Source: Bugula neritina (lineage: Eukaryota; Bryozoa; Gymnolaemata; Cheilostomatida; Bugulidae). From it: a DNA stretch of 64,000 nt. The position numbers and the translations under genes were made by a program. The stretch lies in assembly GCA_964035545.1 (NCBI GenBank), contig OZ037769.1, positions 8,738,429 to 8,802,428 of the forward strand. The letters run 5' to 3'. Under the pieces are notes generated by a model. It was not told the origin of the DNA and did not search any database. It worked only from the letters and a program-made list of their open reading frames with translations. Below, one piece after another: positions 42,901 through 56,300 of the stretch; the first letter of the stretch is position 1; every line of letters starts with the position of its first letter.

Positions 42901-45900
42901 AAGTCTAATTAACATCTATTTTCCCAATTGGAAGCATCTAGGCTTTGTCAACATGTAATGTAAGTCATATAATACCAGAAACTTTTTACAATACTTGTCA
43001 CTACTCTAATACTACACATTACACCCCAACGTTCTGTGACAGTTGTAAAACTATTGCTTTTGACCTAATATTAACAAACAGCCTTTATATTATTTCAATA
43101 TACTATTTGTGAAAAAATGTTTGCTGTACACATCTCCACCTACTTATATAACAATGAAACATTATGGGCACCTTTTATACATAGCACTTACTGTGAAATC
43201 AATTCGATAAGTTCTTCTCTGGTAGGTTGATTCTCAGTGTACTCCTTGAGGTACTTTTCAGCACACTTAATGGTTGCTGGGAGCCATTCAACCCTGTTTA
43301 GGGTTTCGCTGTAGTTAAGCTGCATGCCTCGTTTAGTCTCCAAGTACAATGGTTGATCAGCCAGGTTGATCTTCTGATAAGGATCCACTCCATTGCACAT
43401 GGCACAGTATATATTCTTGTATAACAGATGGCTAACAACTCCTCTAACAGGCCAATGTCTTATAGAAATATCTAAAATACGCCAGGTCTCCACCCATATA
43501 AACTGTCAGCACCTCATAAAAATGCTTAAAACAAGTAATATTATTTGTTGTAGAAAAGCTGAAAAAAACATATAAAATGAGTGCAGTGGCATCAAAAAAA
43601 AAAATAGTTTGAGTTTAAAAAAGTCAAGCTTACAATAATTGATAATGTTAATCTGCTTATATCTTAGTATAAAAACTTTGAAAATTTGAAACAAGAATGA
43701 TTACAGTACACTTTTCATATATTAAATGATACCTAATAGTTTGCCATACCGATTATATATTTTGTATAGTAGTGGTAGTACTGGTGGCAATAGTGTTGGT
43801 AGTAGTAGCAGCAGCATCAGTAGTAGTAGTAAAATTTAGATGACTTTTAGTAGGAACATCAATAGAATAATATAGATCAACAGTGTGAATATATATGGCT
43901 CAACGGAATTAATAAATTAATCATAGGCCTATTCATTTTTAAAAAGTTCTATAGGATATGTATATTACATACTTATATTAAAATATTGCCTAAGTCATAG
44001 ACTATATTATAATATAATATTTCTTTTTCACTGTTGTGTGGGTATTGTATTTATAAGTCTCAATACAGCATTGTAAATAAGAAATGATTAATTAATCAAA
44101 TGAATCAACTGTAGAAATTAAACCGTCGAAAATTAATATTTCAGATCTAACATAAATATTGGCTTTATTCTTTAGTAATCAGTTTAAAATAGTTTTTTCA
44201 AGATTTTAAAGCTCAGCATGAGTAATTAAAACTGATGTACTAGCAATAATATACACTTTATCATATATAAACATATAAACAAATATGCATATACTGAGCT
44301 GCTACTTACAAGAAAGGAAGTAACAATTCTTACTTAAAATATTTAAGTATTATTAGAATTACTTTTGCATAATGCACTAACGTGCAAATTCCATCAGTTT
44401 GTAATTTAAAAAGTATCCATACCCAGCAAAGCAAAATTAGTAGCGAAGCTGTCAAAAAAAAATTGCCAAAGGCACAACTGTAGTCATTGTAGAGTTACTC
44501 ACAGTAGAGATATTAACAGTAGAGTTAGTCCCAGTAAATGTAGTTACAGTTAGAGATAGTTTATCGCAGTACAATTGAGAATTTGCAAAGCAGGAAGGAT
44601 ATGATTTTAACATGCCAGTTCTTGGTTAAAAATCATTTGCTGAAAATAACCTCATTGTTTTTCAGCACTTGCAAATTTTTAAATAGTTGATTCATTTTTC
44701 TTTCATAGGTTTACCAGCCATGCATACCTGCTGAGAGTTAGCCAGCAGCCATGTTTGTTTTTAGCCCATGCACTGTCTAATGAGCAAAGGTAGGAATTTA
44801 ATATAATATTCTGTATACATGGACATATTATGTATTTGTTGAAAGTGAGTAGCTATATACAATATTCAATTTTCGTCCACCATTTTACATAACAGATAGG
44901 ATATTTAAGATGTTGAAATTAAAGCAGTAGTAGCAGTGGCAGCACTGGCAGCATCAGTAAAGTAAAGATAGTCAACCTTGTGAATTGCTGAATGTGACTA
45001 TGTGACTAAGTGACTAGGTGACTATGTGACTATGTGACTAGGTGACTATGTGTCTATGTGACTAGGTGACTATGTGACTATGTGGCTAGGTGACTATGTG
45101 TCTATGTGACTATGTGGCTAGGTGACTATGTGACTAGGTGACTATGTGACTATGTGACTAGGTGACTATGTGACTATGCGGCCAGGTGACTATGTGACTA
45201 AGTGACTATGTGACTATGTGACTATGTGACTATGTGTCTATGTGGCTATGTGACTATGTGACTATGTGACTATGTGACTATGTGACTATGTGACTATGTG
45301 ACTATGTGACTAGGTGACTATGTGACTATGTGACTATGTGGCTAGGTGACTATGTGACTAGGTGACTATGTGACTATGTGACTAGGTGACTATGTGACTA
45401 TGCGGCCAGGTGACTATGTGACTAAGTGACTATGTGACTATGTGACTATGTGACTATGTGGCTATGTGGCTAGGTGACTATGTGACTAGGTGACTATGTG
45501 ACTATGTGACTAGGTGACTATGTGACTATGTGACTAGGTGACTATGTGTCTATGTGACTAAGTGACTATGTGGCTAGGTGACTATGTGACTAGGTGACTA
45601 TGTGACTATGTGGCTATGTGACTATGTGGCTAGGTGACTAGGTGACTATGTGACTAGGTGACTATGTGACTAAGTGACTAGGTGACTATGTGACTAGGTG
45701 ACTATGTGACTATGTGACTATGTGGCTATGTGACTATGTGGCTATGTGACTAGGTGGCTAGGTGTAAAGTTTTTGCAAACAAAGCAGAAAATAATAAAAT
45801 CAAATAATTTAATAGAATAAACTTTATATTTTGTGAAAATAAATAGCTAATGCTTGTAAAGATGCAATTCAAACTAAAGCTGATTTATTAAGGATAATGA

Positions 45901-47556
45901 AATAGAATTTTTGCTAATGCAAAATAAAATTTCCTCACTCCAATTTTTCAGTTGTATATAGTTAAAAAAGCACAGTAACCTGTCCAAGCTCTTGTCATAG
46001 TTGTTTTGCTAGTGGTAGGGTGTATTTCTCTTAAGGATAAATGCTTCTCAACGTTACATGTTTATTTATTTTTCCTTTTCTCTTTAGTCAGATTCACTTT
46101 TGAAGATATAAGAAAAGTCATGCTTGATGCTATCACCACTTTGCACGTTTACACTTTCTATGCTGCAAAATTTTGCCTTCCGAACACAAATATAACAAGC
46201 AACTCAAAATTAAGTACATTAAATCATATTACCATGTGATCAGTATCATCATAGGTCATTCAAGTTAGTATATTCAGTAGAGATTTCTTCAACAAATGCA
46301 AAACTTCTCTAGGTAATATTATAATAAGGGTTTTCAAAGTGCTAGCTGTAATAACAACCAGGTGCTACTGATCGAAGACATCTTGCACTTTTTATACAAT
46401 ACCAACTGGTTTTCTTGTAAATATGTTTTCAAATGAAAATAAATTGAAATCTGATGAAACTATTGCCAAAAGCAAACAAACCAATTGGATATTGATTTTC
46501 TGCAGGTAATTTTAGTCCTATTAATCCTTATCCATTAAATTGAAAATTATAAAAATGATAACAGGAAGTAAGATTGTATCTTCCACCCATCTTACTTTAA
46601 TCATCACTTGCTTCTTTAGAAACAAATTAGAATGAAAAATTACCTTTGAAAAAATACTGTTATTTGTTTAATTATTTGCTGTAGATCATACAGTTTCGAA
46701 CAAAGTATTTAAACTGTAAAAAACTTTATGCAGCAAGGTGGCACAACTCTCTATAGCTTTGAGTTTTTAAGAACAACAAATAGATAGGCACTTTTGTTTT
46801 GTAGCGACTGTTCTTGAGTGCTAGACTCAAAGGAAAGATGTACTATTTTATGCAATATACATTGTGTAAGTCATATTCAAAGAAAATCCCCTGTAAAAAT
46901 GAAATGTTTCGCAATGTTTGCCCTCAAGATCTTACATGGCTATGGCAAAACTATGAGCAAAGTAGTACCGATCCAAGCTTTATATTTTGAAAATAAAAAC
47001 ACTAGGAAAAAACTTGAACAAAAACCGTTGCTCAAACTGCAACACACTGAAAGAGTTGAAAGTCCATACCTATGGTGACAGCACTGAAAAGGGAACAGCT
47101 TATGCCTTTTAGAGTAGCTATAACTAGCAGGACCAAAAAATAAAATAGTAACTAGTAATTATAACACTTAATCACTATAAACAAACCTGTCAGCTGTCCA
47201 TCATCTTGCTCACAGAGTTCTTCTAGTTTCTTATCTGTAGTGGTGACTGGACACTTGTCTATAACATAGTATCCATTGTGGCAGGAGAACGTACCAGCTG
47301 GTAGCTGCTCTTCCACCCTCACTGGAGTCATGGCGCTGTAGTACTTACAAAATGTTTCTCCCAGACTATCATAGGCAATGCAAGAGCTATTCACCAATAC
47401 TAAGTTTGTAATGTTTACTTTAGATAAAAGTCCATATGGAAGTTGCGAAGGAACATCGATATATCCCGTATAAAAATTGGGTTGTACTTTTGGTTTGTAC
47501 CCAAAAGTAGTCAACAAAAATAACATGAAGACATTGAATACTAAACTCAATGCCAT
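36903..47556 (-). CDS. Somatomedin-B/cysteine-rich secretin-superfamily 7TM receptor
   Basis: A Methuselah/adhesion-type orphan G-protein-coupled receptor. Exons in transcript order: 47187-47556 (start; signal peptide MALSLVFNVFMLFLL), 43192-43502, 39971-41146, [39685-39873, optional], 36903-39042. Joins after the second exon keep phase. The first join is unsettled: its end phase 1 does not fit the phase-0 acceptor at 43,502, so a small exon or another donor is missing. The ectodomain repeats a module with GTFSC...CP... followed by YKNIYCAMCNG, FRNQFCAICH and FRNSYCASCYN. A somatomedin-B-like knot lies at about 40,210-40,330 (CQYLSRC...CYCDKFCVYFNDCC). Seven hydrophobic segments span about 37,010-37,750, with the 7tm_2-like YLCFVEGGW loop. 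The tail is short and Ser/Thr-rich. No GPS cleavage motif is seen. The ligand is unknown. Confidence 0.85.
39685..39873 (-). other. Cassette exon with in-frame TGA in the receptor gene
   Basis: It is bounded by acceptor TTTCAACAG and donor AG|GTGCAT, and is 189 nt (63 codons). Both neighbours use phase 2, so skipping or inclusion keeps frame. It reads YKNQYCAACHGVKDFVF-stop-RLEIGCVEVGNDT, continuing the conserved K-N-x-Y-C-A-x-C module of the ectodomain. The TGA is at 39,819-39,821. Inclusion would give a secreted protein ending after the somatomedin-B domain; skipping gives the full receptor. It could also be a simple nonsense allele or an assembly error. Confidence 0.65.
42223..42380 (+). 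repeat. tRNA-derived SINE, copy 2 (receptor gene intron)
   Basis: Head GTAGTGTAGTGGTTAG...AGAGTGCTGG with degenerate B box GTTTTGAGTCC, then a body with AGAGCATTCAGTTATAATTGCC like the copy at 1450, and an A-rich stretch near 42,385. No functional tRNA fold is expected. Confidence 0.7.
44991..45764. repeat. 8-bp satellite, TATGTGAC units
   Basis: About 0.77 kb of tandem TATGTGAC octamers with recurrent variants TAGGTGAC, TATGTGGC, TATGTGTC and TATGCGGCC. A block containing TATGCGGCCAGGTGACTATG appears twice, about 230 bp apart, indicating secondary duplication. It lies in the receptor gene's large 43.5-47.2 kb intron. Confidence 0.95.
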
Positions 47557-47599
47557 GTTGCGAATCTACTGCTTTGTGCTTTGCCAAGCAGTTAAAGCC

Positions 47600-49915
47600 T
47601 GTATGAAACAGCAGTGTGGTGGAAATATGTATTTATATGTAGGTAAATAAAAAGGAGTATTATATGAAATACAACAGACATGAGTCATCACAAATGTGTA
47701 TGATGCTCCCGTTTGATGTTTGGTTATCACTCTATATAGTTAAAGCCAATCAACATAATGGGCATTAGAAATTGTCATACTAAGCAACTTTGGTCAAATG
47801 TTCAATATGCATGATTGTTATTAAAACTGGTTAGCAGATAGTATTATAGTTTAGATTATAATATATGTATATACTACTCCAAAATTAAATATTAGCTGAT
47901 ACTCTAATCCACAAAAATTCACATCTACTTCCTAGCTCTATCTATTTAACAATACTTAAAAATTAAATTTCAACTTTAAGGAATGATTACATGTCTCAAA
48001 TTATGCAGCAGAAAGAAAGAAGGTAAAGTCAGTTAGTGAAGTCTAGGTTGTATTAAATAATTGTAGCATGACAATTTCCTTGCCTCTAATTCCAACATTT
48101 TCACCTCAAATATCATGCAAGCCGATACATAGAAGCTATTGAATTTTTTTACCAGTCACATAAGCCAACTCTCGACACATTCCGTCTCCTAATTCACCAA
48201 TTTGACAAACTGCTATCCTGACACATTTGAATATAACTTCTACAACACTTAGCAATTATGGTACTCTGGCTATATTACTTAACTTTCTAACTCTTCCTGC
48301 ATACTACAATAAAGTTTTGTAATGTATTGCAGTATTATATATGATGTTCTATCATAGTATTTTAAGATGTATTATAGTATAATATTGCAAATTTATATTG
48401 CTATACTGGACATTGTAATGAAATGTGATGAATTATAACAAATTGATAATCTTCTAGGCTTATATAATGTATATAAAACAGCACCATGATCATAATATTA
48501 TAAAGTATAACAGATGGGTCTATAAGTTTATAGTATACAAAATTGGCAGCATCAACCTAAATATTTTCAACAATTTGCAATATAGTAATGGTGACTGGAG
48601 AGAAATATCTCAATATTTCAAATAACCATCTTGAATAGAATATTAGAATAACTTTTGGAGATTATTAGCTTTTAATCATGTAGGTGTTTTACATTAAGCC
48701 TGGGTGAATATGAAGATGTATCACAGGAGACCAGACCATAATTGAATATTTATGTATATGCTAAAATAAAATATAATATAACAATCGATAATATTAGTAT
48801 AATGATAGACAATTACAGTATATTCTATACCTGCATCCATGAGATAAAATATGATGTAACATTATATACAGCTATATAGCCTGCTGCAAGAAATAATTTA
48901 GTAAAAGCCAAGAATTTACATTACTTAGTTTTTAAGTTTCACAGAAGCAGCTGAGCATGAATAGATTGTTATTGGCTGAGCAAAGGAGTTGGAAAATTCG
49001 AGCTGTCTGGTGAATGTCGGCTTCTTAAAGAGCAGAGTTTATTCGCGCCTCTTTGACGGCATGACTACAGTAGTTTTCAGTTTTCACTTATAAACAAATT
49101 TATTTTAATAAGTTTTAGTTGCATTCTATTATAACTAAAAATAATATTTAATGCTTGTAGCTGGCAATATAACTATAGTTTATGTATTAAGTTTGATGAA
49201 AACAAAATGGAGACTAGCTTGAGCATCTTTTCGCAATTTTTGAGCAAATTATATACAACACTCAAGAAGTTAGTAAGCTAATAATATATTGATTCATTAA
49301 CTAAACTCTTTTCATGCCTATAGTACCGCAGTTCCCGACAGCAGAAATGTTTTACTGTCTAGTCAATAAACACCAATTAAAAATGTCAGCCAGAATTGAG
49401 AGGAGGCAATTCCCATTATTCAGTATTTATTCCTAATATAATTATATATTTTAGTGACTCTCTCAAATTAAAACTGTTGTGTGTCAAGTTACTTGAAGTT
49501 GTTTAAACAATTAAAGTACAGAAATGTTACCAAGGCTCATGTTATTTTAATATATTCTCGTTTCCATAAATTTTGCAATCATATATATTAAGTTTAAGTT
49601 ACTGATTATAGCTCCCTATACCAGGAGCAGTTTAAACTTTATCATTATTTAAAAAATGTTAAACTATTTTTAACACTGCAGAGATTTAATCATTGTTCAT
49701 ATCATCTAAAACAGACATAAATTGACACACTTGGGTTTGTGGTATATACTATAACAGAATTGCAGCACCTTTTCAACTCTCCACTATACTGTACAGCCAG
49801 TCAAACCTTTGAAAGCAGACTACAAAGTAGTATAAATGTACAAACAGTTCACTCTACACTACACAGGGTACCTCTATAACAACGTAGAGGTGCAGATAGT
49901 CTTGCTTGCTGCTGT
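47600..49915. other. Intergenic AT-rich DNA, nothing recognised
   Basis: Upstream of the receptor start codon. No exons, TIRs or tandem arrays were noticed; the receptor promoter should be at its left edge, but no clear TATA or Inr can be argued. Confidence 0.5.
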
Positions 49916-50562
49916 AATACCTACTACTGCTACTGCATACTGCATACTGCTACTGATACTGATACTGCTACTGATACTGATACTGCTACTGCTACTGCTA
50001 CTGCTACTGCTACTGCTACTGCTACTGCTACTGCTACTGCTACTGCTACTGCTACTGCTACTGCTACTGCTACTGCTACTGCTACTGCTACTGCTACTGC
50101 TACTGCTACTGCTACTGCTACTGCTACTGCTACTGCTACTGCTACTGCTACTGCTACTGATACTGCTACTGATACTGCTACTGATACTGCTACTGCATAC
50201 TGCTACTGCTACTGCTACTGATACTGATACTGCTACTGCATACTGCTACTGATACTGCTACTGATACTGCTACTGATACTGCTACTGCATACTGCTACTG
50301 ATACTGCATACTGCTACTGCTACTGCTACTGCTACTGATACTGCTACTGATACTGCTACTGCATACTGCTACTGATACTGCTACTGCTACTGATACTGCT
50401 ACTGATACTGCTACTGATACTGCTACTGATACTGCTACTGCTACTGCTACTGATACTGATACTGCTACTGCATACTGCTACTGATACTGATACTGCTACT
50501 GCATACTGCATACTGCATACTGCTACTGATACTGCTACTGCTACTGCTACTGCTACTGCCAC
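49916..50562. repeat. CTGCTA/CTGATA/CTGCATA hexamer-heptamer array
   Basis: About 650 bp built from three short words: CTGCTA (long pure block about 49,985-50,155), CTGATA and the 7-bp CTGCATA. The mixed block to the right repeats in patterned order. Open frames across it (poly-Leu, Ser/Ile, Val/Ala) are repeat artefacts. Confidence 0.95.
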
Positions 50563-52910
50563 TTCTTTCTGTTATAACTAAAAATCAAACAGTTTAGCTA
50601 ATATTATCATAATTAAATATGAAACTTTAAAAGCAGTATATTTGTATAGATTTTCACAATTTTTCGCTATTTTCCTTATTATGAAAGTTTATCTGAAACC
50701 AAGCTCTGAAAACAATATTTAAAATACATGCTTATAGTTAAATTGTTGTTAAAGTTATTATTATGTAGTGATGATTGCCCCTCCAGCATAGGCCTGGGCA
50801 GTCACAGTAATGCTGCTCAGGAAAAAGGAGTCTTGCTCTCCAGGTCATAAATGATTGATGAACGTCTGATAGTAATTTAATTAAGGTGATTCCATTCATG
50901 TCCAAGTGTTTGAAAAACTGCAGTAAGCGAAATTACTCAATTTTTAGAGACCAAGTACATCTGCTTTATTTACATTTTGCGATTTTGTAGTAATGTTTTC
51001 AATACAATCAGATGAAATGTTCAAATCAAACCTGTTATTTACAAACTATATGTTGCTTTCATATTATTGTAAAAAAGTTAAAAAATATTTTTTAAAAGTT
51101 GCTTTCATTATATGCGTTGACAACTCCAATTTGAAATTTCCACACACCTCTGATCTCATATATTATAATACAGGCTGTTGTGTTTGGCTAGGCCATAGAA
51201 ACAGTCTTTCATAGAATGTTAATTCATTAGTTAGCCTACTGTTGTATTTACTCATTTTAGTTTCCAGTTGCTAGTTTTCTAGAAATTGACAACTAAAAAC
51301 GAAAATAAATGATCGTATATGGTAATGAAAGTTTCCAGTACAGGTGTACCGGGATTACATATACAAGGATATATGCAACTATGTGGGCATGCTCCACAGC
51401 TACAAATAGTTACGAATGTTGGCTGGCAAGTTTACCAGCTACCATTTTGTAATTCAAATTCTAGTTGATATCATGGAATTAACATCTAGAGTAATTTATA
51501 TAATATACCCAGCATGTTCAATAGTTCTGACACGGTATAAGGCTCTTAGTCCGTGTGATGTCAGCAACATTAGTGTACACATAGAATTCTCTTGCAATTT
51601 ATGAATAGGTTTGACAGTTCCATTATATGCTAATCTGGATTGGAAAATGCATGAAATTTTACCAGCACATTGCAAGATATAGTAGGCATCCCGGGTATAC
51701 TCTGTAAAAGTACCAAATTATGTTATAGGTTGTTTTTTTCAAAATCTTAGGAAAAAGTCCTTTTATATTTGATTCCTTTTATTAACTCTGAGAAGAAATG
51801 TGCTAAGTGAGTCATAACTATTATCACGCAGCCTGTTATTACAGTCTACTTGCCATTATAAAACCGTTTTGGAGAACAAAATAAAGTTTTAATATAATTG
51901 TTCTAATCATAAGTTAATCATCATTTCAACAGCTCCCTCCATATCTCACTAAGCTATGGGTCCTGAAACCTCAATTAAAGACATAGTAGAATAACAGGTT
52001 TAACTCACGGATTTGTTCAATTTGGCCATTTTGTTTCTATACATTCCTCCGAAAGCTACAAAACATGGGTCCAAGCCCTTCTCGTGACATGGAACATGTG
52101 AGAAAGGTATCCATAAGATATGGAGAGAGAGTACTTATAATATCCAACTGCTAATCCTTCAATGGCAGCATATAATTCGAATGTTTGTGTGGCAACTACT
52201 TCGCTACTTGTAGTTGCTTATAAGCTAACACAGCTGCCAACTAACAACTGCAAATTAGTGAAAATATTATTTTCTAAATTTTTACCAAAAACTATTTTAA
52301 CTACCTGCCTAAAAATACTAGATTTATTTAGTTACTAACTTTTATTCTGCAGGCACAGCTAATGACATTTCATAAAGGTGGCTAAAACTGAATGTTTGCC
52401 TTGTATTGTGCTGCTAAGTTTAGTAAGCTTACTCTTACTTAGCAGTAGATGTCTTCCTCCAGGTGTTGAAACGGTGCAACAGATCAAAGCCTATAGGCTA
52501 TAACTCCACCCCAACATTCTACAGTGTGCAGCTGTATGTGTCAATAATTCACTTGCAGTTAAAGGTGATAAGCTGCTATCTGACATATAAGAACCTAAAG
52601 CAAACCTTCTATCATATGACTTCAGAAAAAACAACTTTTTTTTAGAATATTTAGTAAAAAATTGATTTCGTTATTATAAAAGCATGCTGTCTTTTATTAG
52701 ATATCATGATTCATATTTTGCATCTAGTTTTATTTATGCATTAATTTATTTGCATTGAAGATGGCACAAGGCTCTGTCAAACGTCAGTAAATTCATTAAT
52801 TGTTGTACCAGGGCAATGTGAACTATTTGCTCTCATCTAGACATAATTAAACCATTTGGACACACACATGACTTATCACACACAGTGCTTCCATACTACC
52901 ACGTCAGCAC
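50563..52910. other. Intergenic DNA, nothing recognised
   Basis: No convincing exon or element on either strand; short open frames lack family motifs and splice context. Confidence 0.5.
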
Positions 52911-52912
52911 TT

Positions 52913-53425
52913 CAATATACCATCAATATATCCCTCACAGCACTACAATATATCCCCCACAGCACTACAATCTATCCCCCACAGCACTATAATATATCCC
53001 CCACAGCACTACAATCTATCCCCCACAGCACTATAATATATCACCCACAGTACCACAATATATCACCCACAGTACTACAGTATATCACCCCCACAGTACT
53101 ACAATATATCCCCCACAGCACCACAGTATATCCCCCACAGCACTACAATATATCTCCCACAGTACTACAATATATCCCCCACAGCACCACAATATATCTC
53201 CCACAGTACTACAATATATCCCCCACAGTACTACAATATATCCCCCACAGTACTACAATATATCCCCCACAGCACTACAATATATCTCCCACAGTACTAC
53301 AATATATCCCCCACAGTACTACAATATATTTCCCACAGCACTACAATATATCACCCACAGTACTACAATATATATCACCCACAGCACCATAATATATCAC
53401 CCTCAGCACTACAATATTATATTGC
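52913..53425. repeat. About 21-bp minisatellite (ACAGCACTACAATATATCCCC)
   Basis: Around 24 imperfect tandem units with variants CCCCAC/TCCCAC/CACCCAC and GCACTAC/GTACTAC/GCACCAC. Long open frames across it (YHPQY/IPHSTT) are due to the repeat. Confidence 0.95.
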
Positions 53426-53919
53426 TACTGCACCACAATATAGGCTACCATCCAAAGCATGTCATAATTCACTGTCTCCACTGCAAATCTATATCGCTGC
53501 AAAACCAACCATCTATTGGTTTTATCATAGAAAGACACGGTGAATCCTTTTGGAGTCATGACTTCAAAGTGACCCTTCAATGCGTAGAAAGACAGTAACA
53601 AATAAGATAGTTAATAATAAATATGTCATGGCTATCATATACGTAGATGTTATAAGCATATAGAAACTGTGCTCTTAGAGATATAATTCAAAACTCCTTC
53701 CTTTCAATAGCTGCTAGAAATGTCTTTGATATCTAATACTCTACAATCATATGAGGAACTAGTCAGTTAGTCTAGAAGTAACCTCCAATTATCTTTCACT
53801 CATTACACTTCGAGGGGTGGCCACGCAATTTTTTTAGAAATAGAAAGTTTGAAGGGTCCTAATTAATCTGTGAAAACTCTAGACTGTTCTATGCACCAAA
53901 GGCCACAAAAGCGCTTCAA

Positions 53920-54265
53920 ACTTTTAAAATTGATCAGGAGTTGTTTTCTCTTAACATTTTTGTGAATCAGCTAAATATCTTGGAATTATTCAAGCTAATT
54001 TATTTTATATAAGCAAAATAAATTTGCTAATAATTATAGATACTTTTTTCGCTTTTTTTTATAAAAACTCTAAGTTTTTCTGTTCACCCGGTTAGTCACA
54101 AAAACTCTTTTAAATGTTACAGGAGTTGTTTCCCCACAACTTTGTCCAAATCTATTAAATATTTACTTGAAATTATTGAAGCTAGTTTATTATATATACA
54201 AGCAAAAACTTTTGCAGATAATCATAGATGTGTTTTTCACTTCTCTGAGTTTATTTCTAGTGATT
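53920..54265. repeat. Diverged tandem duplication, about 180-bp units
   Basis: Two neighbouring copies share CAGGAGTTGTTT, AAATATYTTG/ACTTGAAATTATT, AAGCTARTTTAT, AAGCAAAA and ATAATYATAGAT in the same order. It is probably the upstream flank of the decayed element gene that follows. Confidence 0.6.
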
Positions 54266-54886
54266 TTCTTGTGAAAAAAATCTGAAAAAAGTGGATTATT
54301 TGGACGGAAACAAGCAAAGGAATGGGTTTATTAGTTATAAGGCAAACATTATTATTGATCGGCTATAAAAAAGGCGAATTATAAGTAAAGCTGTGTCTGA
54401 TAATGATTTTCTTCACCATTTTTATTATATATTAACTACTTTTACAAAAAAGTAATGAGAAGCATGAGCTGGTTGATCTGGACTCCAGAAGATAATATTT
54501 TAAATGTGTACAATTGAGCTTTGCTAATAAATTTAGGCTGAACTATATATACAATATACATAAGCAATCTGGTTTTTAAAACAATGCTATTGGTTAAAAT
54601 GCATATTTTTATACTATCTTGATATAATGACTATAGAGCCAATTTATTTCAGAAGAAATACCCTAAAGCTTTCCTATAATGTTTAATATATATGGTTATA
54701 TTTAGACCACCCATTATAGAAAAATGATCTTGGGCTGCCTCATTCAAAGATCATAGGCATGTACTTTTTTCATGTGTGCCATTTGTTACAAAAATAATAA
54801 TTTCTTATCAGCAAATAAAATAAGCTGAGTTTGAGACTGGTGCATTTTTGTGTGAAACATGAAGTAAAAATATTTTAGAGAACAAT

Positions 54887-56300
54887 ATGGTTATTATAGT
54901 TGATGCATACCAAAAAAAATTGCGTTCGCTACAATTTTTCAAACATGGTGGAATTCCTAAGAAAGCAGAACTCAAATGCTTACAATTAGATCATGAGGAA
55001 GCAGATACACAAACTTTGTTACATGCAAAATATCTTATGAACATCATAAGCCCACGTGTAATAATCAAATCTCAAGACACTGATGTCTCGCTATTTGCAA
55101 AACATTACCTTCTTACCAATTTTTTTTTCACTGGTGTGGTAATCATGGTGTCATGCCAGATAGAGGCTAGACTAAATTTCCTACTTAGACGCTAGTTATT
55201 TATTTTGGTAAAATGTATTTTCATGTGCAACTTATTTTAATATTATTGAAATATATGTATATTTAAATAAACTTGGATCAATTGCTTGTTATTTAGCACA
55301 TAAATAAATTCTTTTGATTTGCATTAACTTATTAATTTTGTATATTATTTTATACATCTTGTCTGTTGTTTGAAAATATATTTTGCTAATAAGTATCCAT
55401 TAAAGATAGTGTCTATTATTAATGTATTACTATATTAGTATTAGTATTAGTATTAGTATATGTATTAGCTACATATAGCTATTAGCATATTAGCAATCAA
55501 TTCATCAGTTATATAGGTAATATTAATATATATGGTAACAAAATAAAAATAGCGTCTATCTGGGAGAAAACCATAATCATATTAGATATTTGGATGTCAA
55601 CATTGCAGCAAATAAATCTAAACCGCAGTTGTGTGCAGCACTTGGTAGAATTCATGCTTCAACAGGTTTTTATTCGACTATAGTGCTTTTTATGGAAAAG
55701 GATAGCGCACAGCCTACTCTTTTTTGAGAAAATATCCATAATGTATGGGAAACTTTGAACACCTTGGGAAGTATTTTAAGCTGTAAGCCATTACAGCGGC
55801 TGAAGTAGAACAATTTGTCTATAAGCTTTATGGAGCAGGAAATTCATATATATAGATAATGTCTGATACACTGTATTCCTCCAACAAAATATGAATTAAA
55901 TTTGCATGTAAAAAGAGCAAATTATCAGGCAGCCATTTGGAGAAGAGTGACAACAGCCTATATTGATGCACTACCCCCAGAACATTATGAAAAGATTCAA
56001 TTGCTTCCGTACCTGAACATGTATATTGCAAAGTTTAAACTGCTCCTGTAAGACCAGCTCCAACATATCAAGATTTGGATGTCAGAAGTCTCAAATGCAG
56101 TGCATGCACTGATGTTTGTCAATGTAAGGATTGTCTGAGAAAAAGCTTTATATTGGGGAAAAAGCTGATGAGACTGATGGCGGTGACAATGGTGACGAGA
56201 ATACTTTTTCGTAATAAAGCACTATTTTTAAACATTTGTTATATATTTTGCTGCAACCAATTTGATTTTGATAATCTCTCATGCTTCTGTTCCTCTGAAT
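54887..56300 (+). pseudogene. Decayed copy of a repetitive invertebrate gene family (D-H-E-E-A-D-T / CXC-like)
   Basis: Part 1 (54,887-55,195) reads LQLDHEEADTQTLLHAKYL and SPRVIIKSQDTDVSLFAKH, the conserved D-H-E-E-A-D-T-x-x-L-x-H-A and I-x-S-x-D-T-D-V blocks of a multi-copy family in cnidarians and lophotrochozoans. Part 2 (from about 55,600), in shifting frames, gives AALGRIHASTG, FVYKLYGAGNSYI, VKRANYQAAIWRR, then LKCSACTDVCQCKDCLR, a cysteine-rich C-terminal end. Many stops and frameshifts lie between, so this is a pseudogene. The family's biochemical role is not known to me; its copy number suggests mobile-element origin. Confidence 0.7.

Noticed and set aside
46006-47078. Plus-strand open frames of 77 and 86 codons
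   Set aside because: AT-rich composition, no motif, no splice partners; they lie in the receptor gene's intron.
49836-50252. 138-codon poly-Leu open frame and opposite Ser/Val frames
   Set aside because: Produced entirely by the CTGCTA array; no start context, splice sites or conserved segment.
52856-53392. 178-codon open frame
   Set aside because: Translation of the 21-bp minisatellite.
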